The notes below the pieces were generated by a model. The model saw only the letters and a list, made by a program, of their open reading frames with translations. It made no database searches and was not told the DNA's origin. A stretch of 64,000 nucleotides of DNA from Alicyclobacillus acidocaldarius subsp. acidocaldarius Tc-4-1 (lineage in GTDB: Bacteria > Bacillota > Bacilli > Alicyclobacillales > Alicyclobacillaceae). Each line of letters begins with the position of its first letter. Within the stretch, counting starts at the first letter, position 1. The translations under genes and the position numbers were made by a program. Location: contig NC_017167.1 of the NCBI RefSeq assembly GCF_000219875.1, positions 600,765 through 664,764 on the forward strand, in the 5' to 3' direction. Shown here in pieces: positions 42,683 through 53,096 of this stretch.

Positions 42683-43571
42683 CCGCGTGTGGCCGAAACT
42701 TGTGGGCATCGCAGCGGTCATCACGGCGCTGCAGTTGCCCCTCTTCTACCACTACAATCGCCTGCTCGGATCGAGCGCCAATGCGGTGGACAACATCACC
42801 GTGTCGCCGGCGCAGGAGCAGGCGGAACAGAAGGAGATTGCGGCGCTCAAAAAACAGTATCGCTTCGTCACCGTGTCGGCGGACGGCCAGTACGTGGCGT
42901 ATCTGGACTCGAAAAACGTGTTGCACGTCATGGATCTCGCAAGCAAACAGGAACTGTGCGCGGCGAATAACCCTTACACCGTCCAGTACGTCGAATGGAT
43001 CGAGGACGAGCGGCTGTTCGTCGGCGAAGAGGTTCAGCCGGGCGACCTCGAGCTGAAGACAGTCGATGTGCCGAGCGGCGTGCAGACCATCGTCACGCGC
43101 TTCGAAGGGCTGCCGGCGGACGCCTCGTTCACGAAGATCACGTTCAGCACGTACACGAACGACATCTACATTCTCATCAACGGCGGCACGTCGAGTTCGC
43201 TCTACCATATCGGCACGATGAGCAACGTCTCGCTCGTGCCGACGGGCGGGCGGTATATTAAAAACATCGCCATCACGCAGACCGGGAGCAAGCTATACTT
43301 CGAGGATTACGCGGACGGAAGCTTCAACGTCCTGTCGCTTGACGATCAGGGCACGATTCGCCTCATCAAGCGCGACGCGGCGCTCGTCGCGGTGGTGGGG
43401 AACACGCTGTACTACGGCGACATCAACAGCCAGGGCCTCGTGACGTCCGTGTACAGGTACAATGCCGCCACGGGCGCCTCCACGCTCGTCAAGACGCTGG
43501 CGGCGCCGACCTTAGCGGCGAATATCGAAGTGACGGACAGCGGCGCTGTGCAGGTGAATGCGCCCACCTGA
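42675..43571 (+). CDS. Membrane-anchored beta-propeller-like protein, unknown function
   Basis: About 298 residues. A single helix near the N-terminus (P-K-L-V-G-I-A-A-V-I-T-A-L-Q-L-P) and a short Gln/Glu-rich spacer lead to repeated beta-rich units: F-V-T-V-S-A-D-G-Q-Y-V-A-Y-L-D, I-T-F-S-T-Y-T-N-D-I-Y-I-L, I-A-I-T-Q-T-G-S-K-L-Y-F-E. These look like TolB/WD-type propeller blades. No catalytic motif is visible. GTG 42675 overlaps the glycosidase gene by 8 bases (GTG 42666 is an alternative), so the two products probably act together outside the membrane. Confidence 0.7.
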   Translation: MANRVWPKLVGIAAVITALQLPLFYHYNRLLGSSANAVDNITVSPAQEQAEQKEIAALKKQYRFVTVSADGQYVAYLDSKNVLHVMDLASKQELCAANNPYTVQYVEWIEDERLFVGEEVQPGDLELKTVDVPSGVQTIVTRFEGLPADASFTKITFSTYTNDIYILINGGTSSSLYHIGTMSNVSLVPTGGRYIKNIAITQTGSKLYFEDYADGSFNVLSLDDQGTIRLIKRDAALVAVVGNTLYYGDINSQGLVTSVYRYNAATGASTLVKTLAAPTLAANIEVTDSGAVQVNAPT

Positions 43572-43598
43572 CGCCCGCCTGAGGCGCCGAGCGAAGCG

Positions 43599-43607
<9 letters not shown>
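43563..43607. terminator. Bidirectional inverted repeat between converging genes
   Basis: Perfect 12-bp arms CCCACCTGACGC (43563-43574) and GCGTCAGGTGGG (43596-43607), with a small GC-rich hairpin inside. The arms cover both stop codons. T-tracts are lacking. Confidence 0.55.
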
Positions 43608-45688
<2,081 letters not shown>

Positions 45689-45704
45689 CAGGCTCGTCCC
45701 TTCG

Positions 45705-46472
45705 TCATTCCACATAGATCATTTTGATGGTCATGCCGCCATCGACCACGAAGTTTTGCCCGGTGATGAACGAGGCGCCGTCCGATGCGAGGAACCGGCA
45801 CACTTCCGCGATGTCCTCGGGGCGACCGACGCGTCCCACCGGGTGCTGGGCGTGATCGATGGGGCGCAGATCGGGCACCGTGCGAAGCGAGGACTTCTTC
45901 CACTCGGACACCTCGATCCACCCTGGAGAGATGGCGTTCACGCGCACCTCCGGGCCCAGGCTCACGGCCAGCGCGTGCGTGAGCGCGAGTATGCCGCCTT
46001 TGGAGGCAGAGTACGGCTCCGTGTTCGGTTCCGACATGAGCGCCCGTGTGGAGGCGATATTAACGATACATCCTCGGGTCTTGCGAAGGAGCGGCGCGGC
46101 GTGCTTGGCCATGAGAAACGGCCCGCGCAGGTTGACGGCGAGGATGCGATCCCACACTTCGGCTGGGAGTTCCTCCAGGGGAACGCCCGGGAAGCCGAGG
46201 CCCGCGTTGTTGACGACGAGATCGAGCCGGGAAAACGCGGTTTCGACCTCGCGAACGAGCGACTGCACCGACGATTCATCCGCTACGTCGGTGTGCACAA
46301 ATCGTGCCTGCACCCGGCCTTCGCTTTGGGCCAGTTCCGCTTCCGCCTCGCGGCCCGCCTCCTCGTCCACCTCCGCGATGACGACCTGCCAGCCGTCCTC
46401 CCAGAAGGTTTTCGCGATGGCGCGGCCGATGCCCTGGCCGCCCCCTGTCACAATGGCCACACGCGTGTCCAA
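45705..46472 (-). CDS. Short-chain dehydrogenase/reductase
   Basis: 255 residues from TTG 46472 (AGAAGG upstream), giving M-D-T-R-V-A-I-V-T-G-G-G-Q-G-I-G, the complete Rossmann motif. N-N-A-G, catalytic Ser in N-I-A-S-T-R and Y-S-A-S-K are intact, and the C-terminal G-Q-N-F-V-V-D-G-G is classical. Upstream in-frame starts lack sites. First gene of the oxidoreductase run. Confidence 0.92.
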   Translation of the reverse strand: MDTRVAIVTGGGQGIGRAIAKTFWEDGWQVVIAEVDEEAGREAEAELAQSEGRVQARFVHTDVADESSVQSLVREVETAFSRLDLVVNNAGLGFPGVPLEELPAEVWDRILAVNLRGPFLMAKHAAPLLRKTRGCIVNIASTRALMSEPNTEPYSASKGGILALTHALAVSLGPEVRVNAISPGWIEVSEWKKSSLRTVPDLRPIDHAQHPVGRVGRPEDIAEVCRFLASDGASFITGQNFVVDGGMTIKMIYVE

Positions 46473-46572
46473 AACGTTCACCTTCTTATGCGAGCTCGGT
46501 TTCTCTTTCACGATAACGCAGAATGAGGCGCGTTCCAAGACATGGAGAATGCGGCTTGTGCGTGCGAGCAAC

Positions 46573-46608
46573 AAAAATATCCTCCTGCGGCGAACCGCCA
46601 GGAGGATA
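46573..46608 (-). terminator. Terminator of DUF420 gene
   Basis: On the minus strand TATCCTCCTG pairs with CAGGAGGATA around a GC hairpin, followed by TTTTTG. Confidence 0.85.
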
Positions 46609-46634
46609 GGGGAGGCAGCCGGACGACGCGCGTC

Positions 46635-47096
46635 TCAGCGCCCGAGATACGAATACAAGAGGCCCGCCGCTTGACCCGGCGTGTAGACGATGTAGAGTAA
46701 GATGAACACCACCAGCCCAGTGGCCGCCGTTACAAACCAGGTGACAAGCGTCCAAGGGGCAATCTTTCGATGACGTGAAAAGCGCGCGCGCGACGCATAC
46801 ACGAGCGTGATGACTCCGAGAATGGCCGCCACCGTCGCGAGCACGGAGTGGACCTGGAGAAACCCGTAGTAGAACGGGCGCATGGCTTTTGGCCCGCCGA
46901 ACTCGTTGTCGCCCAGGAGCACCGTCTTCAGCGCGTAGATGATGAAAAAGAGTGCGGCAAACACGACGCCTCGGAGCATCCATCGCCGATGCACACGCAC
47001 GCGGTGATGCCGGATGTGGTACCAGCCCACGATGAAACATGCCACGCTTATCAATATACAGGCCTCGTTGATGTACGAAAACACGATGGCCAGCAC
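46635..47096 (-). CDS. DUF420 membrane protein (CtaM/YozB family)
   Basis: 153 residues with five membrane helices. GTG 47096 is chosen since GCGAGGTGAGG precedes it and a TACAAT -10-like hexamer lies just upstream, which would make an ATG at 47132 untranscribed. Family features are Y-H-I-R-H-H-R-V-R-V-H-R-R-W-M-L after helix 1 and H-S-V-L-A-T in a later helix. Members such as staphylococcal CtaM are needed for maturation of heme A-containing oxidases, which fits an organism with the qox operon although it is 7 kb away. Confidence 0.87.
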   Translation of the reverse strand: MLAIVFSYINEACILISVACFIVGWYHIRHHRVRVHRRWMLRGVVFAALFFIIYALKTVLLGDNEFGGPKAMRPFYYGFLQVHSVLATVAAILGVITLVYASRARFSRHRKIAPWTLVTWFVTAATGLVVFILLYIVYTPGQAAGLLYSYLGR

Positions 47097-47190
47097 GCGC
47101 CTCACCTCGCCATTCTGCGCGTATTGTAGCATGCCCGACTAGGACGTGCATCTTCACCTCGGGCGCGGCTTGGCGCGCGCAGGCATGTGT

Positions 47191-47275
47191 CAGTGTTCGT
47201 TCGGAATTACCAGGGGGCCAAATCGCCAGTCTTCGTTCAGCGTCGGTTAAGACTTGGCTCAGGCGGCGTTCAGCG
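47191..47275 (+). promoter_or_regulatory. Direct repeats upstream of gtrA/two-component operon
   Basis: CAGTGTTCGTTC (47191-47202) and CAGTCTTCGTTC (47227-47238) match at 11 of 12 positions, 36 bases apart. CGTTCAGCG occurs at 47234-47242 and again at 47267-47275. Direct repeats at about three helical turns suit an OmpR-type regulator, possibly the one encoded downstream. Confidence 0.45.
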
Positions 47276-47313
47276 ACAGGGTGTACGCTGCAATCGATGA
47301 GGAGCGTGACCTG

Positions 47314-47744
47314 ATGGGGCGAATGCGTGAGAGCCCGCGCCTGAGCCGGCAAGTCCTGGTGTTCGCCGCAGTGGGCGTGCTCAACACGGCCGTCGACACC
47401 GGCGTCTTTTTGGGCTTGCGGCGCTGTGCCACGTCGCCTCGGCCGTGGCTCAGGTGGTATCCTATGCCTGTGGAATGGTGAACAGCTTCGCCTGGAACCG
47501 CGCCGTGACGTTTCAGGCCGGCGCGTTTCGCTGGGGGGAAGTCGCCCGCTTCGCGGCGGTGAACGGCGTGTCGCTCGCGGCCTCCGCCGTGAGCATCGGG
47601 CTCTTGTCGCGCGAGGGATGGTCCCTCGTCGCGGCGAAGGCGGTGGTCACCCTCGGAACTTGGAGTCTCAATTTTGTCGGATCGAAATGGTGGGTTTGGC
47701 GCCATGCCAGGGGACAATCGAGTGACTCTGTACGATCCGTCTAA
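47314..47744 (+). CDS. GtrA-like membrane protein, apparent frameshift
   Basis: ATG 47314 follows GAGGAG. The first part (to about 47410) encodes S-R-Q-V-L-V-F-A-A-V-G-V-L-N-T-A-V-D-T-G, helix 1 of GtrA proteins. The rest, A-Q-V-V-S-Y-A-C-G-M-V-N-S-F-A-W-N-R (the GtrA signature) and two more helices, is in another frame. Adding one base at the TTTTT run around 47406-47410 joins the two parts into one normal four-helix protein of about 143 residues. GtrA proteins are thought to move lipid-linked sugars across the membrane. The 3' end overlaps the response regulator gene. Confidence 0.75.
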
Positions 47745-48411
47745 GGTTCGCGTGTTGGTCGTCGATGACGAGCCGAGCATCGTCAAATTCTTGGAGTTTG
47801 GCCTGCGGCGAGAAGGGTATTGGGTGCAGACCGCTCGCGACGGCGTGGAGGCCATCGCCAAGGCGCGCGAGTCCATGCCGCACGTCTGCATTCTGGATGT
47901 GATGATGCCCGGCCCGGACGGCTTCGAGGTGTGCCGGATGCTGAAGGGCATGGGCAACGTCGCCGTCATCCTGCTCACTGCGCGCGATGCCATCGACGAT
48001 CGCGTCAAAGGGCTTCTCGGCGGCGCCGATGACTACGTCGTCAAGCCATTCAGTTTTGAGGAGCTCCTCGCGCGCATTCACGCTCGCGTTCGCAACCAGT
48101 TTCCGAGCCTGCTCAAGCAGCAGGAGATCGGTCCGTTTGTGATCGACGACGCCCGCAAGGAGATCTCGTTCCGCGGCGAAACCCTGAAGTTGTCGTCGAC
48201 CGAATACGAGCTTTTGCGCTATCTTCTGCAGAATCACGGGCTCGTGCTGAGCAAGGCGCAGATCCTCGATCACGTCTGGGGCTACGATTTCAACGGCCAG
48301 GACAACATCGTCGAGGTCTATATCAGTGCGCTGCGCGAGAAGCTGGGCGACCGGGATCGGACGCTCATTCGCACCCTTCGCGGCCAGGGCTACCGGGTGG
48401 ATCTGCCATGA
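47722..48411 (+). CDS. OmpR/PhoB-family response regulator
   Basis: 229 residues from GTG 47722 (AGGGGA upstream); longer in-frame starts lie within gtrA. The receiver has V-V-D-D-E-P, phospho-Asp in C-I-L-D-V-M-M-P-G (about residue 59), T in L-L-T-A-R and K in V-V-K-P-F. The winged-helix part shows L-S-S-T-E-Y-E-L-L and the terminal R-T-L-R-G-Q-G-Y-R. It is coupled to the kinase by ATGA overlap. Confidence 0.95.
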   Translation: MTLYDPSKVRVLVVDDEPSIVKFLEFGLRREGYWVQTARDGVEAIAKARESMPHVCILDVMMPGPDGFEVCRMLKGMGNVAVILLTARDAIDDRVKGLLGGADDYVVKPFSFEELLARIHARVRNQFPSLLKQQEIGPFVIDDARKEISFRGETLKLSSTEYELLRYLLQNHGLVLSKAQILDHVWGYDFNGQDNIVEVYISALREKLGDRDRTLIRTLRGQGYRVDLP

Positions 48412-49997
48412 GCGCGGTTGTCCGGTTCGCGCATGTTGCCGCCGTCACCGCGAGGCGGGCCGCTGGAGGTGTGCGCGCTTTCGCCCGCCACCTGCTGGCG
48501 GCCGTTTCCCGGGCGTACGTACGGCTCCGCTCGGCGACGCTCGCGCTTCACCTTTCGCTCGTCACCTACGCCGTGATGATCGCCGCCATTGCGCTCGTCG
48601 GCGCCCTGCAGGCGCTCTTTCTTCGCCAGTTCCTCCTCGCGGAGACGGCGAGGTCGCTCCATCAGGAGCTCATGGACGTCCCGGCGCAGGCGTGGATCTG
48701 GCTGGCCAACGGATCCAGTGGCGCTGAGCCTTCCGGGCCGCCGTTTCGCCTCGGGCCCCTGCCGTTTCTCGCGGCGCGCGGCAGCCTCGCGTACGTGGAT
48801 CCGTCCGGTCAGGTGCACCCCATCTACGCGCCGCATGGGCTGCCGGTCCTGTCGCGCGAGACGTACGAGGCCATGCTCAACTTCGGCGTGCCGGCGTCCG
48901 CGTATCAGCTCGCCTCGACGAGCCACGGGCGCGATCTCGTCGTGACGGCCCTCATCGGGCCGCCGGATCGCCCGCTCGGCCTGGCGCAGGTGAGCGTGCC
49001 GACGAACGAGATTGACGCGCTAGTCGCGCGGCAGATGCTGCTCTACGGCGTAGTGGCGTTCGCGGTGCTGGTGACCGCGCTCGCCGCGTACCGGGCGCTC
49101 ATCCGCAGGGCGCTCGTCCCGCTTCACCGCGTGGTGGAGCACGCGCAGCGCATTGACGCCGGCAACCTCGACGAGCGTTTCGAGGTGCGCCCGGGCATGC
49201 AGGCGGAGGTGCGGTCGCTCGCCGCGTCGTTCAACGGCATGCTGGATCGTTTGGCGCGCGCGTTTTGGGCGGAGCGGGACGCGAAGGAGCGCATGCGGCA
49301 GTTTGTCGCGGACGCCTCGCACGAGCTGCGCACGCCGCTCACGGCACTGAGCGGCTACCTCGAGGTGCTGCAGAAGGGCGGGGACTTTACGGAAGAGGAG
49401 TGGCGGGAAGCGCTTCAGCAGATGCACGCGGAGGCCAGGCGGTTGACCGGGCTTGTGGAACAAATGCTCAGGCTTGCCCGCGCCGAGGACGTGCGCGCGT
49501 CGTGGGCAGGCGAGAAGCGCGAATGTGTGCGGCTCGGGACCCTCGTCATGTCGCTCGACGCGCTGTGGCGCGGGCTGTGTGGGTCTCGCGAGCTGACGTA
49601 TCGCATCGAGGGCGATCCGGCCGTCTTCGCGGATCCGGACGCTTTGAAGCAGGTCTTGTTCAACCTCGTGCAGAATGCCGTGCAGCACACGCCTGAAGAG
49701 GGCGGCGAAATTGCCATCTCCGTGTGGACGGACGGGTGCGAGGCCAAGCTCGCGGTGGCGGACAACGGCGTCGGCATTCCCAAGGCGCATCAGCCATACG
49801 TGTTTGAGCGATTCTATCGCGTGGACGAGGCGCGATCGCGCGCGAAAGGCGGCGCAGGGCTCGGGCTCGCCATCTGCAAGGCAATTGTGGAGGCGCACGG
49901 CGGCGGGATCGAGTGCGAGAGCGAGCCAGGTGAGGGCGCCGTGTTCACCGTGACGCTGCCCGTGGCGAGGCCGTATGGCGCTCGCGACCGCGGATAG
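48408..49997 (+). CDS. OmpR-type sensor histidine kinase
   Basis: 529 residues. Domain order: a basic N-terminal cytosolic segment, TM1 (about 50-75), an extracytoplasmic sensor loop of about 130 residues, TM2 (about 208-228), HAMP, HisKA with F-V-A-D-A-S-H-E-L-R-T-P, and HATPase with N-L-V-Q-N-A-V-Q-H, D-N-G-V-G-I-P, F-E-R-F-Y-R and G-G-A-G-L-G-L-A-I. All N, G1, F and G2 boxes are present. Its signal is unknown; linkage to gtrA suggests a cell-envelope stimulus. Confidence 0.95.
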   Translation: MSAVVRFAHVAAVTARRAAGGVRAFARHLLAAVSRAYVRLRSATLALHLSLVTYAVMIAAIALVGALQALFLRQFLLAETARSLHQELMDVPAQAWIWLANGSSGAEPSGPPFRLGPLPFLAARGSLAYVDPSGQVHPIYAPHGLPVLSRETYEAMLNFGVPASAYQLASTSHGRDLVVTALIGPPDRPLGLAQVSVPTNEIDALVARQMLLYGVVAFAVLVTALAAYRALIRRALVPLHRVVEHAQRIDAGNLDERFEVRPGMQAEVRSLAASFNGMLDRLARAFWAERDAKERMRQFVADASHELRTPLTALSGYLEVLQKGGDFTEEEWREALQQMHAEARRLTGLVEQMLRLARAEDVRASWAGEKRECVRLGTLVMSLDALWRGLCGSRELTYRIEGDPAVFADPDALKQVLFNLVQNAVQHTPEEGGEIAISVWTDGCEAKLAVADNGVGIPKAHQPYVFERFYRVDEARSRAKGGAGLGLAICKAIVEAHGGGIECESEPGEGAVFTVTLPVARPYGARDRG

Positions 49998-50009
49998 GGG
50001 GAGATGCGC

Positions 50010-50321
50010 GTGGAAGTGAAAGTGACAGATGCGGCAAAGGAGCGGCTGGTGGCCATGGGCGTGCCGGAAGGCAGCCGCCTTCGCCTGAAGGCCGACATCG
50101 AGGCGCACGTGAGCTGTGCGTGCCAGATCGACATCCACATGATCGCCGACGGCGCGCCGCCGCTCGCCGTGTCGCTCGGCTACGACGTGCGCGTGGACGA
50201 GGAAACCCAAAAGCTGTTGGGCGAAGAAGAGCCGCTCGTGCTCGACTACGTCCCCTTGAGCGGGCTGGTGTTGCGTTCGCCGTACGAGACGCTCGCGCAT
50301 AACATCCAGGTGGAGGCGTGA
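50010..50321 (+). CDS. HesB/IscA-like (Fe-S biosynthesis domain) protein
   Basis: 103 residues from GTG 50010, which is 6 bases after GGGGGAG; ATG 50004 touches that site. The beta-rich fold begins V-K-V-T-D-A-A-K-E-R-L. Only one cysteine pair is present, C-x-C in V-S-C-A-C-Q-I, and the C-terminal Cys-Gly-Cys of true A-type carriers is missing. It resembles the YqkB/YneR branch, whose role is unclear. It follows the kinase gene closely. Confidence 0.75.
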   Translation: MEVKVTDAAKERLVAMGVPEGSRLRLKADIEAHVSCACQIDIHMIADGAPPLAVSLGYDVRVDEETQKLLGEEEPLVLDYVPLSGLVLRSPYETLAHNIQVEA

Positions 50322-50326
50322 ACCGA

Positions 50327-50347
50327 GGGGCGCTGGTGAGGCGCCCC
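50327..50347. terminator. Stem-loop between converging HesB-like and SDR genes
   Basis: GGGGCGC / GCGCCCC around a 7-base loop, with no T-tract. Confidence 0.45.
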
Positions 50348-51000
50348 GACCGATGTCAGTACGCCGTCCAGCCCGCGTCGGCGATCACGACGGCCCCGTT
50401 CACGAAGCTCGCCTCATCCGACGCGAGAAACAGGGCCACGTTCGCGATCTCCTCGGGCTTGCCCGTGCGCGGGTTGATGCCCATTCCCGCCATGGCTGCC
50501 TGCACCCCAATGGACGACGGATCGACATTCGGGCTCGAGCCCATGATGTTCGTCTCCACGCCGCCGGGCGCGATGGCGTTGCAGCGAATGCCGAAGCGCG
50601 CGTACTGGTAGGCGACGTTCTTGGTCAGACCCACGACGGCGTGTTTGGAGGCCGTGTACGCCGCGCCCGCGCGGGAACCAAACAGGCCTCCCACCGATGC
50701 GATGTTGACAATCGCGCCGCGCCCTTTGTCCATCATGAGGGGCAGCGCCCTGCGAAGGGCGCGCATCGGCCCCGTGACATTGACCGCAAACACGCGCTCC
50801 CACAACTCGTCCGTGACCTCGTGAGCTGCTTTCATGCCGTCCATGATCCCCGCGTTGTTGACGAGGATGTCGATCCCGCCGAACACATCGACCGCGCGTT
50901 GAATCATGCCATCGACATCGTCCGCGGAAGCCACGTTGGCGACGCAGGTCTCGACGCGGCCGCCCGCGCTGCGGATTTCGTCGGCGACGGATGCCAGACC

Positions 51001-51200
51001 GTTCTGCGATTCATGGACAAATGTCCACTTCTCGCTTCCTGCTTCTACGACCCGTGACTAGCAGCCGAAGGCCGCCCCGTCAGAGGGATCTCCACAGGCG
51101 TCACTTCCCGCGGAACTCGCGGTACTGATTCTCAAAAGATTTTTCGCTGCGTTGATGTCGCGGTCATGCCGCGTGCTGCACGCCGGGCACGTCCACTCCC
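51001..51200 (-). ncRNA. Candidate omega RNA (TnpB guide RNA scaffold)
   Basis: By analogy with characterised TnpB systems, the right end of the element together with the last part of tnpB should encode the scaffold. The guide should begin at the element edge (minus strand from 50998-51000 onward). Seen here: GAAGCAGGAAGC and a TGGAC/GTCCA hairpin just before the edge. The 5' limit is a guess. Confidence 0.45.
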
Positions 51201-52209
51201 GTGCCGACAATGGCAGCTCGCTTATCACGTACCCGCACGCCGAGCACGTCTTGCTGCTCGCGTAAAACCGTGGTGCCACGATGAGTTCCGAGCCGTACCA
51301 CGTACACTTGTACGTCAACATTCGCCGAAACTCGCCAAAACCCACGTCCGAAATGGCTCGCGCCAACGCTCGATTCTGCACCATGCCTCGCACATGCAGG
51401 TCTTCCATGGCGATTGCTCGCTTGGTTTTCGCGAGCTCCGTCGTCACTTTGTGCAAAAAGTCCTGACGTATGTTGCGGATCTTCCGGTGCAGCCGAGCAA
51501 GCGCCAGCGCCGACTTCCGCCGATTTCGCGAGCCTGGTTTCTTTCGGCTATGCCGCTTCGATAACCGCCTTAAGCGGCGAAGGTATCGGGCGAGCGGCTT
51601 TGGCGCCTCGATTTTCGTCCCGTCAGACAACGTCAAAAACCACGAGACCCCCAGATCCACATCCACCGGCTCGCCCGAAGGTGGAACAGGGTCCGGAATC
51701 TCCGTTTCTGCCGACAAACTCACATACCATCGGTCCGCCTCCCGCTTGACCGTCGCCGACAGGATTCGGCCTTCGACATGCGGTTTTTCTTTCAGCCGAA
51801 TCCGCCCGAGCCGAGGCAGTTGTATGGCGTTGTCCAAGACGCGAATCGAACCCGTCAGGCGAAATGAATCGTCGCGCCCTTTTTTCTTGAAGCGAGGGAA
51901 TCCGACCCTGCGTCCCTCCTTCAACCCGCGAAAAAAGTGTTGAAACGCGCGATCCAAGTCCCGCAGCGCTTCCTGCGGGGCGCATTTGGAGACCTCGTAC
52001 ATCCACGGGAAGTCGGTTTTCTTCAGGCGGTTGAGTTCCCGATGCTGTTCGATGGCGTTCGTGCTTTGCCCCGTCTCTTCATAGAGCGCGATGCGTCTGG
52101 CAAGCCCCCAATTGTACGCAAATCGGGCCGCACCTGCGTGCTTGGCAAGCAGGCTCCGTTGCATCCGATTCGGCGCCAACTCATACCGATACGCCCGATG
52201 AATCTTCAC
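51058..52209 (-). CDS. tnpB: TnpB RNA-guided nuclease-type transposon protein
   Basis: 383 residues, full length for compact TnpB. GTG 52209 has GGAGG 9 bases upstream. The N-terminal wedge region is rich in basic residues. The RuvC-like centre is complete: Asp185 in V-D-V-D-L-G-V-S-W, Glu269 in I-A-M-E-D-L-H-V, Asp351 in H-D-R-D-I-N-A-A-K-N. The zinc finger has Cys322/325 and Cys341/344. TnpB proteins cut DNA guided by an RNA from the element end and help keep the transposon. Overlaps the recombinase gene by 29 bases. Confidence 0.95.
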   Translation of the reverse strand: MKIHRAYRYELAPNRMQRSLLAKHAGAARFAYNWGLARRIALYEETGQSTNAIEQHRELNRLKKTDFPWMYEVSKCAPQEALRDLDRAFQHFFRGLKEGRRVGFPRFKKKGRDDSFRLTGSIRVLDNAIQLPRLGRIRLKEKPHVEGRILSATVKREADRWYVSLSAETEIPDPVPPSGEPVDVDLGVSWFLTLSDGTKIEAPKPLARYLRRLRRLSKRHSRKKPGSRNRRKSALALARLHRKIRNIRQDFLHKVTTELAKTKRAIAMEDLHVRGMVQNRALARAISDVGFGEFRRMLTYKCTWYGSELIVAPRFYASSKTCSACGYVISELPLSAREWTCPACSTRHDRDINAAKNLLRISTASSAGSDACGDPSDGAAFGC

Positions 52210-52769
52210 GTTTGAAAACCTCCAAAGCGCGCTTGGCGCGGTGACGAGCGGAACGTCGCCCGTACAACCGCGCGCAAAACGACGTGAGGACTTCGATCAT
52301 GTCTTGCACCAAGTCGTCCTTGACCTCGCCTGGCTCCACGACGAGGATTCGTCGGCCTTGAGCCGCCAAAGCCGCCTCGACGTATTCAAACCCGAACCGC
52401 ATGAGCCGATCCCGATGCTCCACCACAATCGTATGCGCATCTGGATTGGACAGTAGTTTCATGAGCTTCGGTCGATGTCCGTTGAGCCCCGAGCCGATTT
52501 CCGTGACCGCCTTGACCACGACAAGCCTCTGTTCCGTTGCAAATTCCATGAGTCGTGCGATTTGGCGATCCAAATCGGCTTTTTGATCGGCGCTTGACAC
52601 GCGGGCATACAAGGCCACGGCATTCTCCGTGGAAGACTCGGGTTCGTGAACAAGGATGGTGCCCGAAGGAGTTTGCTCAAAAGGCACGGGCATCCGGCCT
52701 TCTTTTACCCCAACGCCAGGCGGTCTTGTACGTGATTCCATTCTTTCTTGCCCAATCACTGATTTTCAT
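52181..52769 (-). pseudogene. tnpA: IS607-type serine recombinase (TnpA), one-base frameshift
   Basis: The N-terminus starts at ATG 52769: M-K-I-S-D-W-A-R-K-N-G-I-T-Y-K-T-A-W-R-W, the MerR-like DNA-binding helix of IS607 recombinases. After 20 codons the frame is lost. The continuation K-E-G-R-M-P-V-P-F and the recombinase domain (A-L-Y-A-R-V-S-S with the catalytic Ser, then E-H-R-D-R-L-M-R-F-G) are in another frame. Reading GGG in place of GGGG at 52708-52711 restores W-R-W-V-K-E-G-R. With the frame as given, a 192-codon product without the DNA-binding helix is possible. Confidence 0.8.
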
Positions 52770-53096
52770 AGAAATGAAATACATCAAATGTACATGATTG
52801 TCCATCATTCAATGAGCAGTTCTCAGCCCTCGGCGGCGATGTCGACCGCGAGCACGCGTGCACCCTCCTGAGCAAAACGAATGGCCATCGCGCGGCCCAT
52901 GCCGGATGCCGCACCTGTGATGACAGCGACGCGATCTTCCAGGCGCAAGAAGAAGACCTCCCTTATGCATGAAAAATGTTTATCATTGAAAACATTCGTG
53001 ATGGCGCGAGGGAATCCTGCGGCTTTGGAGACGCGGATGAGGCAAGGGGGCGGTACGCGACAGCGCGGCCAAGCCAGGGGCCTATCGCACGCGAAT

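Larger units (their letters stand above)
51001..52828 (-). mobile_element. IS607-family insertion sequence (tnpA + tnpB)
   Basis: The element of about 1.83 kb carries a serine recombinase gene overlapping a tnpB gene, the IS607 arrangement. Its edges are set by the interrupted SDR: target GAG-GG-TCTGG, with GG at 50999-51000 and again at 52827-52828, and no longer target duplication. This is the pattern expected for serine-recombinase transposition at a GG core. The transposon end downstream of tnpB contains GAAGCAGGAAGC and the hairpin TGGAC-ATTT-GTCCA. Similar sequences lie at the 3' ends of tnpB loci that make guide RNA. Confidence 0.88.
50356..52948 (-). pseudogene. Short-chain dehydrogenase/reductase interrupted by IS607-family element
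   Basis: The 5' part begins at TTG 52948 after GGGAGG and reads M-R-L-E-D-R-V-A-V-I-T-G-A-A-S-G-M-G, the Rossmann motif, ending at A-A-E-G where the element enters (52827-52828). The 3' part resumes at 50998 with L-A-S-V-A-D-E-I-R-S-A-G-G and contains N-N-A-G, N-I-A-S and Y-T-A-S-K up to 50356. If 51001-52828 is removed and the GG kept once, codons run G-A-G, G-G-T, C-T-G with no shift. The gene would then encode a normal SDR of about 255 residues. As it stands the product is split and presumably inactive. Confidence 0.9.

Noticed and set aside
47122-47132. ATG 47132 as start of the DUF420 gene
   Set aside because: A -10-like TACAAT follows it and the better ribosome site precedes GTG 47096.
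52181-52759. IS607 recombinase as an intact 192-codon gene
   Set aside because: That frame lacks the N-terminal DNA-binding helix, which is present just upstream in another frame. One base too many at GGGG explains the break better.
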